NCBI GenBank assembly: GCA_023091735.1
Contig: JALKBU010000305.1
Span: 1-49,991, forward strand
DNA from: Trichomonas tenax
Lineage: Eukaryota; Parabasalia; Trichomonadida; Trichomonadidae
Direction of reading: 5' to 3'
Length of the DNA stretch: 49,991 nucleotides
Position numbers and translations under genes: made by a program. This document shows, piece by piece, positions 19,648-28,839 of the stretch. Below the pieces are notes generated by a model. It made no database searches. It was not told the DNA's origin and worked only from the letters and a program-made list of their open reading frames with translations. Positions within the stretch are counted from its first letter, which is position 1; each line of letters begins with the position of its first letter.

Positions 19648-21471
19648 TTAATATTCTTCAGTGCCCTTTGCTATTCTGAAGAAGCTGATGATACTTTGTT
19701 CTTCGAAGTCAGCAGCAAAGATATCAGAAACTTCCTGGGCAACTGTTGTTGAGAACAACGTGTTATCGAGTGTTATTCCAGGATCATATGAACACTGGGC
19801 AATAACAGTTTCCTCAATAGACATTTCATTACCTGACTCTTCTTCATTGTCAGCTCTCTCTCTTCTTAAAGAACATGATTGCCAAAACGATTGCAATACC
19901 TATCACAACAATTGCACCAACAACAATTCCAATTATCAATGGCAATGATAACTTGTGTGGGCGGTTGTTGGAGCTGCTGTTGATATTGATGTTACCTGTT
20001 GTTGTTGAATCCATAGGATGCAAAGAGTTCGTTATCAGCGATTTTGATGCTGGAATATCTGTCATTGATATAGTCAAAGATGGTGTATTAAGTGGAGTTG
20101 TTGAAGGTGTGATTTGTGGCGTGTTTTCTGCTGTATTGGATGGAGTAGTGGAAGGTGTTGTTGATTGTGTTGTTGATGGTGTAGTAAATGGTGTCGTTTG
20201 TGGTGTCTTTGATGGCGTGTCAGAAGGCGTTGTTCTTGGTGTTCCATATGCAGACTCTTGGGGTGTTATTGAAGGTGTATGATAAGGCGTTGTAGATGGA
20301 GTTGTGCTTGGTGTTGTCGACGGCGTTGTGGATGGAGTTGTAAATGGTGTTGTAGACGGAGTAGTCTTTGGTATGAACGAAGGAGTATGAGATGGTGTTG
20401 TGGAAGGAGTCGTTGAAAGAGTGGTTGAAGGTGTTGTGAAAGAAATTTTCACTGGTGGTGGACAATCGACACAAAGCCCTGTTGTTGGTGAAATTATTTT
20501 CCCCTATGGACAAGTGTTACATTTTCCTGCTTGTCAACAAGTTTTACACGATGAGTTGCAGCTCTGGCGTGTTTTTTCTGATGTGTATGTTGGAGATAAT
20601 GTCTCAGAACAACTGACAACGCATTGATTCAAATACGCATAATAATTATTTGCGCAATCATTACAAATTCCGTTAATTTCATAATCACTACAATTAGCTT
20701 GGCACATGTAAATCACCTCGATTTCTATGGATCTGTGTCCTGTTTCTTGGCGCTGTGATCCATCGAAAACTTCTGGATTAGATAAGTCATAAGAGTAATA
20801 AGAAGTTCCACCAGTTCCAATTCCCGTGTATGGAGCTGAGTCGATACCCGGTGAACCTCCAAGTACACCATAATACCCACCTCCACCACCTGCACCAGTG
20901 TACTGGTTCTCAGCTGTGGTATCTTGACCATTTCCGCCTTTTTTGGATGTTTTGAGTAGTTTTGGCCTCTGGTCGAAATGTTGATGCCTGTATAGTAGAA
21001 ATTGTAGTCTACACCTCCGGCATCAGCATCTTTGTGGCATCCGTTGGCTCCAGAACCGCCTCCTGTGACTGCGATTAAATTGGTGCCAAGCTGTACCAAT
21101 GAGTAGCCTCCGCCGGGTCCTCTATTGTCCATTATGCCGAAGGAGTCTGTGCCGGAGTTTCCTCCCTCTCCAAATCCGCTTCCTGGGAAATAATTGTAAT
21201 AACTAGAGCAATCAGTTATTGGTTTTGTACCAACGATTAAAGTAATGTTTTTAGTATCAGTTATTTTGATACTGCCTTTCACTATCGCTCCCTTTCCGCC
21301 AGGGAATTGCGTCAATTCTCCATCTTTGCAACCAGTCGCTTCCATGGCTCCTCGTACATATATGGAGTAATGCCATGCTTGTAGTGTCTCTATTGTCTTG
21401 CTTGGAGTTGTTATTTTAAAGGGGAGTGTGATGTAAAGCAGAAACATATTCATATGTTGATATTCATTCAA
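19648..21471 (-). pseudogene. Gly-rich, Thr/Pro/Ser-stalk surface membrane protein, broken
   Basis: Joined across its breaks this reads as a type I surface protein. It has a hydrophobic start near 21471, a glycine-rich domain resembling the ALK/LTK Gly-rich family (GGGSGANG and more), a Cys-rich EGF/furin-like part (20534-20716), a stalk of about 40 T-T-P-S-type units (20452 to about 20080), one membrane helix (IIGIVVGAIVVIGIAIVLAI) and a cytoplasmic tail with DNTLFSTT and DIFAADFEE, like tails of trichomonad surface proteins. Breaks: a frameshift in an A6 run (20939-20944), TGA 20534-20536, TAG 20504-20506, and a frameshift in the CT dinucleotide run about 19853-19864. Two shifts sit in simple runs and could be sequencing errors; the two stops could not. 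Confidence 0.8.
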
Positions 21472-22352
21472 ATTTATCCTTTTTTAGGATACTGCTGTAC
21501 ATTGGTATCAAACAGAGACTTGAAACAACAAAATTTTAAAACAATTTTGTCTATGAACATAATTTTGCATATTAAATTTTTTTCAGCGTTCAAACTAAAA
21601 ATTGTTGAAAAATAATTCAAACTAAAAATCATTAAAAAATGAGCTCTCCTATGTATACAAATCATATATTTTGGGTTAAAACATATGTAGCTCACAAAAT
21701 GATTTTCTGACAATATTTGAATGCAAGAGTAGTCTCTTCACTTTGAATGAAATCTTGATTTTGTCGTCATATCGTTTAAAACACTACTTCACATCCGTAT
21801 TTGATGTTATTTCGGGGGAGATAATTGAGCTGCATTTCATTTGAAATATTGTGGCAATGTCAACATCATTATATTTTCAAATTGCGTAAAATGGAATAAC
21901 TCTTCGATTGTGGAGATTCAAATCTAACTAAGTTGAATTGCTCTCAAATTAACAAAATTATTTTATCGGTTTCTATCAAAGATATAAAATTATCTTTGCC
22001 ATGAACATCTTTCTTATCGGATTTTATGTTCGAATTTGAAAAGTTGTTTGATAAATCCCAAAAAAAAATAAAAAACGAAATCTTTTATGTTAACGATGCA
22101 GACACATGCTTTTGGAGCAGTTTATTGCAATGAAAACCTTGTATCCTTGATATCGCTTGTTGTTGATATAATGACAGAAAATTTCGGCAAATGTCAAAGG
22201 TTAATATACCATTATCTCGGTAGATAATGCTTTAAAACCATCAATGTGTTAATGTTCAAAGCTCCGAATTTGATAACTCTCTTTTTTTGTTGATTATTCG
22301 TTCTCTTTTTGAGGATATTTTTTAAAAAAATCATTATGACATGATATTTATT
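21472..22352. other. AT-rich spacer
   Basis: No gene supported. A 79-residue minus-strand frame (21474-21713) directly upstream of the surface pseudogene is Phe/Ile/Lys-rich in the way of translated AT spacer. Confidence 0.45.
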
Positions 22353-23969
22353 CTATTTCTTGAGATAGGAAAACGCATGGCGGCCCTCAATGTTCTTTGC
22401 TTTGTAATCGGCACCATGAGTCAACAAGAATTGCATTACAGCACGCTGCTGGTACATTCCTGCATAGTGCAGCGGTGTGGCAAGCTTGTGATCAAGTCCG
22501 TTAATGTCTGCGTCCCATTTCAATAATTCTTCGCAAACTTTGACGCTACCGAATCCTGAGGCGATGTGGAGAGCCTTTATTCCCTGTCCAAAGCTGTAAT
22601 TGGCGAAATCTGGCCATCTCTCTAAAACTGACTTCACTGTGGCAACTTCATCTTTTTCAAGGCCCTGAATAAGAGTTTTTCTGTCCCCTTCACGGAGATG
22701 CATTATTTGGATGGCTGTGTGGCCTCTTGCGTCCTTTAGATTCCTTTCTGTGTTGAAATCGTACAATAAATCGATAAGTTCAGGAGATGTGCGATAACCA
22801 GCATAATGAACTGGATAATTGCCAAATCTGTCAACAGCAGAGACATTAGCGCCCTTTTCAAGGAGATATCTCGAATATGAAATTAAACTTAATTTAACTG
22901 TGAAGTGCAATGGTGTCATATCATCATCGTTTGTATCATATATTGCGTCTGGATCCTCTTCAACGATCTTCTTGAGTGCTTCAAAGTCATGCATGTGAAT
23001 TGCATCGAAAATTGTCTTAATTTTGCATGGTTTCCTGTTTTCATTTAATGGGTGTAAGACTTGGATTGGAACTGGTTTGAGTGGAATATCAAAACTCGCT
23101 GCTTCTTCAGGAATCCCGCGTTTCATTCTAATTTCTCTTTCTTTTCTTTCCTTTTTTTGTTCTTGTTTGATCTCTGCGCTTGACTTTCCATGCCCTGTCG
23201 AAGCGATCTTGTCTCTGATTGAATCGAGCTCTCTATCGATCTTGAATTCTAACTTAGATTTAATAGCGTTATTTGATGCTTCAAGTCTGTTCATTTGAAT
23301 CTTGAACTCCTTCTCTGTCATTGGGTTGTTGATTCTATATTCTATTTCCTCTGTTTGCTGTTGAAGTTTTTGAATTAATGCTTCATAATCTTTAATTCTT
23401 GCGAGATGTGCTTGATTCTCGATAATAAATTCTCTGTTTGTGTTCTTGTTTATCTGTGAAATCGCAGTTGAAAGCTTTTGGAAATCTTCTTTAATTATTT
23501 CAGTCTCTTTTTGTATTCCTGCGACGGATTGGTTGTAATCGTTCTGTAAAGCAGCCATTTTCCTCACGTGTTTGGCCTGAACCAATTGATATTCCGTATC
23601 TTTTGCGCCTCCGACGTATTCACCAGGCAAAATGAACTGTTCTGGAACCCATGATGCTTCATCTTTGATCATTGCGAATAAATCCTTTCCAGGAATCGTC
23701 TTTTCGTATTTAGAAATTAATCCAACTAATTTATCATTTTTCTTTTGCCAAACATACGAAAAATTCTGCAGAACGAATACTGCTTCGAGTTTTGTAAACG
23801 GTTCCGGAGTGTGAACGAATATTTCTTCAAGATAATTCAATGGTAATGAATAAAACTCGATGTATTTGATGAAATCGTGTGATAAATCTGATGCTGTGTG
23901 AAGCTCTTTAATCGCGTCTTTGTTTTCTTTGCTTAAATTAATGAGCTTCTCGATATGACGTCTGAACAT
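22353..23969 (-). CDS. Ankyrin-repeat protein with central coiled coil
   Basis: This encodes 538 residues. About 1-120 is a helical N-terminal region (FIKYIEFYSLPLNYLEEIF), about 125-300 a charged coiled coil rich in Gln, Glu and Lys, and about 330-538 a set of ankyrin repeats. The repeats show clear consensus: DMTPLHFTVKLSLISYSRYL, NYPVHYAGYRTSPELIDLL, HTAIQIMHL, IKALHIASGFGSVKVCEELL and ATPLHYAGMYQQRAVMQFLL. This is a cytosolic scaffold whose partner is unknown. ATG 23969 is preceded by TAAACAAAGTTT, a word also found just before the ATG at 28840. Confidence 0.9.
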   Translation of the reverse strand: MFRRHIEKLINLSKENKDAIKELHTASDLSHDFIKYIEFYSLPLNYLEEIFVHTPEPFTKLEAVFVLQNFSYVWQKKNDKLVGLISKYEKTIPGKDLFAMIKDEASWVPEQFILPGEYVGGAKDTEYQLVQAKHVRKMAALQNDYNQSVAGIQKETEIIKEDFQKLSTAISQINKNTNREFIIENQAHLARIKDYEALIQKLQQQTEEIEYRINNPMTEKEFKIQMNRLEASNNAIKSKLEFKIDRELDSIRDKIASTGHGKSSAEIKQEQKKERKEREIRMKRGIPEEAASFDIPLKPVPIQVLHPLNENRKPCKIKTIFDAIHMHDFEALKKIVEEDPDAIYDTNDDDMTPLHFTVKLSLISYSRYLLEKGANVSAVDRFGNYPVHYAGYRTSPELIDLLYDFNTERNLKDARGHTAIQIMHLREGDRKTLIQGLEKDEVATVKSVLERWPDFANYSFGQGIKALHIASGFGSVKVCEELLKWDADINGLDHKLATPLHYAGMYQQRAVMQFLLTHGADYKAKNIEGRHAFSYLKK

Positions 23970-24171
23970 AAACTTTGTTTATATTTTTTATTCGAAATAA
24001 TCAAAATGATTTTATTTGTTATTTAGACTCTGTTTCATATTACTTAACTATCTTTCTTATTAAAATTCTCTAAAAGCTAATATTTTGTCAAGATATTTTT
24101 TGAATTTTTTGCAAAATAAAAAATATAAATAATAATTAGTGGTTGAGAATTATATATAAACTGAAAAACTT

Positions 24172-25668
24172 TTAGTTCCTAGCAAGAGAGACGACTGCTG
24201 CAACAGCATCAGTGGTAACACCACAGTTCTTTGTTTGGTCCTCCATCTGTATATAGATATAGCCCTCATAACCCCAGTATGTTGACCAGGAATTCTTAAC
24301 TTCCCAAGCGAGCTTTCCATCTATCTTCTTCCAGCCTGTGAGGAGAACGGCGTGGAGGAGATCACTTGGAGTACCAGTGCAGGTCTCATCATCGACGACA
24401 CCGCCTGTGTAGAAAGACATTGGCTCAATGACATTGATAGCAATACCAAGTGGGCCGAACTTGTAAAGAGCTTCCATGACAGACTTTGTCTTTGGCTCAA
24501 CCTTGTAGCAATCCTCGACGTAACCGAGGAAGTCTTCCTGGTTGTTGTCGCAATACTGACCAGAAAGGCCGATGTATGGGTAGTTCTTTTCGTAGGCAAT
24601 CTTGATGCCGTTCTCTTTCAGTCTTGTAAGGGCCTTGTCAACTTCACCACCCTGGCAACCGTTGAGATCGTAAGCAGAGTCGAATGTGCAATCCAAGATC
24701 TGATTTGTAGAGACTTCAGCGAACTTGCCGTACTTCAAAGCGAACTGAGACTCGAGGACTTCAGCTGCAGAGAAAGCCCAGCAAGAGCCGCAAGCGACCT
24801 GATCACGTGGCTTTCCGACAACGTTTGGAACATCTCTCCATGAGAATTCCTCTGGGAGCTCGAAGCCTGGGGTGCCCTTGTATGTCTTGCACATTGTTGT
24901 TGTGTTTTCAGCGTTCAAGAGACGAAGCTTGCGAGCCTGGCGTAACTTGTTGATGTGCTGTGAGAAATCGGACTCAGAAAGGTGTGAGAAGCGGCCGTTC
25001 ATTTCCTTTCCAGAGGCAACACGCTTGGCATAGTTCTTCTCGACATTCTTGTGACCTGCCTTTCCTGGGAAGAAGAGACGGTGGTCTGTGCCTGGGTATG
25101 GGTCAACAGACATCTGGTCGCACTTTCCAGCTGGGATTGTCCAGTAGTTTGGAAGAACATCTGGAACCCAAGAATCGATTTCGAGAATGTATGTATCGTA
25201 GTGAGAGTAGAACATAGAGACAGCCTTGATAACGTAGGCAACTGGATTTCCATTCAAATCGATGTACATGTTGTATGTCTGTGTTTTGTCTCCTCCGACG
25301 ACCTTCTGCCAGAGTGTGCATGTCTTTCCGTGGTATGTGTAGTCGCCCTCAACGACCTTGAAGCCTTCTGGGTCTGGGAGGAACTGAACTGGCTCGACAT
25401 CCCAAGTTCCCTCTTCGCTTAATGTGTAATTGTAGCACTGTGTGCCTTTTCCGTTACCGAGAATCTTGCGATAGAAGTGCTCCTCTGGGCCAGAAACCCA
25501 AATTTGGAGCATTCCGTTTTGCTGATTGAAATATTGCCTGCCTGGAGCATGAACGATTGTTATTGGATTTGAAAGATTTGTGTAGGGAACCTTCCATGTG
25601 CCCCTGATAGTATATTTAGCTGGCCAAGCCGGGAAGGATCTGGCCGAAGTAAGTAAACTAGCAAACAT
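24172..25668 (-). CDS. Papain-family (C1) cysteine protease with N-terminal extension
   Basis: This encodes 498 residues. The C-terminal half (about 270-498) is a papain fold with all catalytic positions: Gln290 in DQVACGSCWAFS, Cys296, His439 in LLHAVLLTGW and Asn459 in VKNSWSTYWGYEG. Cys residues for the usual disulfides are present (for example ILDC and GCQGG). The N-terminal 230 residues form a Trp/Tyr-rich beta domain (TWKVPY, TYNMYIDLNGNPVAYVI) and not the usual I29 prodomain; this layout matches CfaD-like proteases (Dictyostelium counting-factor-associated protein D). A short hydrophobic start (MFASLLTSA) may be a weak signal peptide. Codons are markedly GC-rich, suggesting high expression. 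Trichomonad C1 proteases are lysosomal or secreted (family knowledge). Confidence 0.95.
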   Translation of the reverse strand: MFASLLTSARSFPAWPAKYTIRGTWKVPYTNLSNPITIVHAPGRQYFNQQNGMLQIWVSGPEEHFYRKILGNGKGTQCYNYTLSEEGTWDVEPVQFLPDPEGFKVVEGDYTYHGKTCTLWQKVVGGDKTQTYNMYIDLNGNPVAYVIKAVSMFYSHYDTYILEIDSWVPDVLPNYWTIPAGKCDQMSVDPYPGTDHRLFFPGKAGHKNVEKNYAKRVASGKEMNGRFSHLSESDFSQHINKLRQARKLRLLNAENTTTMCKTYKGTPGFELPEEFSWRDVPNVVGKPRDQVACGSCWAFSAAEVLESQFALKYGKFAEVSTNQILDCTFDSAYDLNGCQGGEVDKALTRLKENGIKIAYEKNYPYIGLSGQYCDNNQEDFLGYVEDCYKVEPKTKSVMEALYKFGPLGIAINVIEPMSFYTGGVVDDETCTGTPSDLLHAVLLTGWKKIDGKLAWEVKNSWSTYWGYEGYIYIQMEDQTKNCGVTTDAVAAVVSLARN

Positions 25669-26195
25669 TAATAATTCTTAATGGCCCTAAAACGTGACGG
25701 TTCCATTCAAAATGTAACTGAACCTCTCAACCGATTGTCATGTTTTTAGAGAGAAAATTCTCCTTTGTTCGATTTTTCATGATATTTGGATACTATTCCA
25801 AAAGCTTATTCCAAATATCAAATAAAATCAAATGTCCTAAAAAATAAATCTTAAGATAAATCATATTTTCTATCATAGCAATCAAAGGCATTGCTATTTT
25901 TGTTGAAAAATTGAGATTTCAGATGAATATTTTTTGGCGAAAGAGATATTTATCATGATTCAACCATGAACACACCATCACACTCTTTGTTGGGTATTGT
26001 CCAATCCTTTACATTATTTCAAATGATTCTGACTCGAATAATTGGCAATATTTGATTCTATTTCAACTTTTTTGAAACATTTTTTCTCCACTAGTCTCTT
26101 TCCACTCAATCAAATAAATTAAAAGCGGAGACACAGTGATTCAGTTCTCGAAGTAGGGCCGGATAAGTATATAAAAGCAAATATTTACAAGTAAG
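25669..26195. other. Spacer between the protease and MAP-kinase genes
   Basis: It holds the 5' flank of the protease gene (minus). No separate gene is seen. Confidence 0.5.
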
Positions 26196-27269
26196 TTATT
26201 GATTAAATTCGGGATGGAAACGCAAAATTTCTTTCCACATAGTTTCACGAATTTCCTCCATTGTGACGTTTTCATGATCAAACTCGAAGCCGTCCAATGG
26301 GAAAGTAGATGGTTCATCGACTGGATCATGATATTCATCTAAAAATGGATGTTCAAGGGCATCCAAGACAGTAATACGCTTTCTAGGATCCCATGTCAAC
26401 ATCTTAGATATTAAATCGATCTCTTCTTCTGGCGAATTAACGAAAATATGATGCCAATCAATCGCATCTTGCGGAGGAAGAGAAGCCATGAACTGCCTCG
26501 CTTTTGCATTCGTAAGCTGTTCCAAATCCTGTTCTGTTGGCGATCCTAAGTAGTCCTGAATTAATTGGAGTTGATGAAGTGTTCCGTTGCCTGGGAAAAG
26601 AGGTCTCCTGAGGATTATCTCAGCGAGAATGCAGCCCGTGCTCCACACATCTATTGCCGGTCCATACGTGCCATAATTAAGGAGAATCTCAGGCGCTCTG
26701 TACCACCTGGTCGTAACGTATTCCGAGAGCGGTTCACCACCCTCTTCTTGGTCCAGAACTCTTGCCAAACCAAAGTCTGTAATTTTCAATTCGCTATTAG
26801 AATTTACGAGAATATTTGATGGCTTAAGATCACGATGAAGGATATTTGCAGAGTGAATATATTTGAGGCCTCTGAGAATCTGATAAGCGAAATATTTACG
26901 ATATTCAAGAGGCAAATCAACATCTGAAACAAGAAGTTTGTATAAATCTGTATCCATGATGTCGGAAGCAACAATGAGTGTCGAAAATCTGTTGTAATCA
27001 GGATATGTAACTACATCGGTAATATTAGTTATATTTTCGTTATTTAAAGATGAAAGAATTCGTATTTCACGCAAAACTCTTTTTGAGTCTGTAATAGTTG
27101 TAAAGATTCGCTGCATTTGCTTTAAAGCGACTTGCTTTCCAGTAACATTATCTAACGCGAGCAGGACGACGCCGTACGAGCCACGCCCTATCACGTTAAG
27201 TATTTTGTAGCGACCTCCTGCTTCTGCTTCAATGTCTTCTAAACAGAGTTTCAGATGCGGCAGATCCAT
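26196..27269 (-). CDS. MAP kinase (CMGC) with SEY activation motif
   Basis: This encodes 357 residues from ATG 27269; the extra 17 codons upstream start with TTG. All kinase motifs are present: GRGSYG (28-33), Lys50, HRDLKPSN (145-152), DFG (165-167) and the CMGC-type [10 protein letters not shown] after the activation loop. The dual-phosphorylation motif reads Ser182-Glu183-Tyr184 where ERKs have Thr-Glu-Tyr. A MAPK insert and the C-terminal common-docking-like acidic region ([11 protein letters not shown]) are present. It would phosphorylate Ser/Thr-Pro targets after activation by a dual-specificity kinase. The upstream flank carries TGACATTTGATGTAAAG (27361-27377 as read on plus) and AAAGTGTCAG. 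Confidence 0.95.
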   Translation of the reverse strand: MDLPHLKLCLEDIEAEAGGRYKILNVIGRGSYGVVLLALDNVTGKQVALKQMQRIFTTITDSKRVLREIRILSSLNNENITNITDVVTYPDYNRFSTLIVASDIMDTDLYKLLVSDVDLPLEYRKYFAYQILRGLKYIHSANILHRDLKPSNILVNSNSELKITDFGLARVLDQEEGGEPLSEYVTTRWYRAPEILLNYGTYGPAIDVWSTGCILAEIILRRPLFPGNGTLHQLQLIQDYLGSPTEQDLEQLTNAKARQFMASLPPQDAIDWHHIFVNSPEEEIDLISKMLTWDPRKRITVLDALEHPFLDEYHDPVDEPSTFPLDGFEFDHENVTMEEIRETMWKEILRFHPEFNQ

Positions 27270-27455
27270 TGATGTAAAGTTAGAACGATAACTCTGACAA
27301 TCTGTTTTGCGTATTAACAAGTCACATTGTAAAGTGTCAGATTATCAGATTTTTAAAAGGTGACATTTGATGTAAAGCGAAAAAATGTCAAAAAATTAAT
27401 AAAGAGTGAATATCTATTTGAATTTGATGTGATAGAAATAAATTACATTATATAG
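27270..27455. promoter_or_regulatory. 5' flank of the MAP-kinase gene
   Basis: It contains TGTAAAGTGTCAGATT (27319-27334) and GTGACATTTGATGTAAAG, variants of the two elements recurring before genes here. TGTAAAGTGTCAGATT is also found near 39856, before the small gene at 39934. Function is inferred from recurrence only. Confidence 0.35.
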
Positions 27456-27511
27456 GTGTTTTTGGCCCATTTCTGCTGCCGCACACAGCAGCAGAAATGG
27501 GCCAAAAACAC
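27456..27511. repeat. Hairpin A: perfect 23-bp stem
   Basis: Arms 27456-27478 and 27489-27511 are exact reverse complements with a 10-base loop. The stem contains GGCCCATTTCTGCTG. Its right half (CCGCACACAGCAGCAGAAAT and on) recurs in hairpin E (27982-28014) with four changes in 33. Confidence 0.85.
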
Positions 27512-27540
27512 TTTCAAGAAGAAAGTTGTGCATCGAAGTA

Positions 27541-27653
27541 ATTTCGGCGAAGGCTGATGTTTTTCGCTTCTTTAGCTGGTGAATATCTGGGATCTATGTA
27601 TCTCTAAGAAGTCACTAGCTAAAGAAGCGAAAAACATCAGCCTTTGCCGAAAT
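27541..27653. repeat. Hairpin B: 37-bp stem
   Basis: Arms 27541-27577 and 27617-27653 pair over 37 positions with a single G-U-type difference; the loop is 39 bases. The left arm contains GATGTTTTTCGCTTCTTTAGC. A partial copy of this arm recurs at 28039-28080 without a partner. Confidence 0.85.
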
Positions 27654-27681
27654 CATGACGATTTAATTTTTTTAAAATTCA

Positions 27682-27761
27682 GCTTTTTGGACATCTTTGA
27701 TACTGTGTGCAGCTATCATATGTGTGGTAGATGCACTCAATATCAAAGATGTCCAAAAAGC
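27682..27761. repeat. Hairpin C: 30-bp stem
   Basis: Arms 27682-27711 and 27732-27761 pair over 30 positions with two mismatches; the loop is 20 bases. The outer stem starts TTTTTGGACATC where hairpin A has TTTTTGGCCCAT; both arms changed together. Confidence 0.8.
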
Positions 27762-27780
27762 AAAATAGTTTTGTGAATCG

Positions 27781-27906
27781 AAGTTATCTCGGCAAAAAAA
27801 CACGAGATCCCTTGCTTCTTCAGCGGGTGATTGACTTAGATTGATGTGATGCTAAAGATTTACTTGCTAAAGAAACGAGGGATCTCTGTCTGCGTCGAAA
27901 TAACTT
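27781..27906. repeat. Hairpin D: long imperfect stem
   Basis: The outer AAGTTAT/ATAACTT pairs. After an internal loop, CGAGATCCCTTGCTTCTTCAGC (from 27803) pairs with GCTAAAGAAACGAGGGATCTC (to about 27886). At the positions where hairpin B has GATGTTTTT/AAAAACATC, D has GAGATCCCT/AGGGATCTC, a matched change in both arms. Confidence 0.75.
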
Positions 27907-27925
27907 ACATTTTCAATCGACTTTG

Positions 27926-28020
27926 AAAAAGTGCTTTTCCTACATGTTATCTGCTGTGCGCAGCCATACAGTGTGATGCAGCCGCACACAGCAGCAAAAA
28001 TGGACGAAAAGCACGCTTTT
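27926..28020. repeat. Hairpin E: imperfect long stem
   Basis: The left arm AAAAAGTGCTTTTC…CTGCTGTGCGCAGC pairs with the right arm GCAGCCGCACACAGCAG…GAAAAGCACGCTTTTTT with some internal mismatches. It is the third member of the A/C kind. Confidence 0.7.
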
Positions 28021-28192
28021 TTAATTTCAAATTATATGCGAGGACAAAGCTGTGTTTTTCGTTTCTTTAGCTGGTGAATGTCTGTCATATTTTGGAATCT
28101 TGATCACTTTATATTGGACCTCGACACAATGATTACTGCCTTGCATTGGGACTTCCTAGCATGGCCCTAGCTGGATCATTCCAAAATAGCTG

Positions 28193-28704
28193 TATCTTTG
28201 ACTTATTTCTTCCATAGACTCTTAATTTGACCATACGTATAATCGTTGTTATAGTTAGATCACGACCTTGATACGTTATCCGGATGTGGGACCATTTATT
28301 GGTGATTTTCTAAACCAATTTTTTCAAATCTCAAATATTTTATTCAAACTCTTAAATTTATCATAACCCAACACAACTCAGTCACCACAGGAGGGAACTG
28401 TCAAATATGTTAACCAATTCAATGCACAGAGAAAGATTCAAAATCGAATTTCCTTAGTCTTTATAATTAGCCATTTATAATACTACAAACATACAGACAT
28501 AAGCTAGAACACACGTATTATATAAGCTAATTAGAAGGTTCGTGTAAAATCGATCGAATTTATATTTTTAATTCCTTGGCTACAAGGTTAACATCGCCGC
28601 TACCTTCATCATTTTATTGACACAGAACTGTCCTCGACATTATTCGCTGTCTTTACATATCTTCATTATCAAGGAATTTGTCTTTCATGATGAAAAATAA
28701 AAAT
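28193..28704. other. Spacer after the hairpin array
   Basis: No gene or repeat recognised. Its base composition is slightly less AT-rich than other spacers at its start. Confidence 0.4.
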
Positions 28705-28839
28705 TGACATATAAATAGCAAAAATGTCATGTAAATAATTGTTGACACACAAATCAATTTTATGACATGTAAATTCAATTTTTTGACTTATAAATTAAAA
28801 TATGCTTTGTAAAATTTATTGTTGTAAACAAAGTTTTGA
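28705..28839 (+). promoter_or_regulatory. Six-copy TGACATGTAAAT-type array with 20-bp period
   Basis: Related 12-mers start at 28705 (TGACATATAAAT), 28725 (TGTCATGTAAAT), 28743 (TGACACACAAAT), 28763 (TGACATGTAAAT), 28784 (TGACTTATAAAT) and 28803 (TGCTTTGTAAAA). The spacings are 20, 18, 20, 21 and 19 bases, so every copy faces the same side of the helix. GTAAACAAAG follows at 28824-28833 and the ATG at 28840. The single element TGACATGTAAAY also precedes the genes at 30435, 37608 and 40489 and, on the minus strand, the gene at 35174. I infer a transcription-factor array; the factor is unknown. Confidence 0.65.

Larger units (their letters stand above)
27456..28192. repeat. Tandem array of covarying hairpins (about 245-bp period)
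   Basis: Five long inverted repeats follow each other, alternating between two kinds, then a sixth half-copy (28039-28080) and a loose seventh hairpin (about 28087-28192, arms TATTTTGGAATC/GATCATTCCAAAATA). The centres of the GC-rich kind lie near 27484, 27722 and 27970; those of the other kind near 27597 and 27845. So a unit of about 240-250 bases with two hairpins occurs about 2.6 times. Arms differ between units yet stay complementary within each hairpin. There is no ORF and no similarity to known RNA genes that I recognise. Confidence 0.75.

Noticed and set aside
19875..20282. 135-codon plus-strand ORF, Val/Gly repeats
   Set aside because: Antisense shadow of the Thr/Pro/Ser stalk of the surface-protein pseudogene.
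27456..27511. Hairpin A as a transcription terminator of the MAP-kinase gene
   Set aside because: It lies at the 5' side of that gene and belongs to a repeated hairpin array; no T-run follows in the gene's direction.
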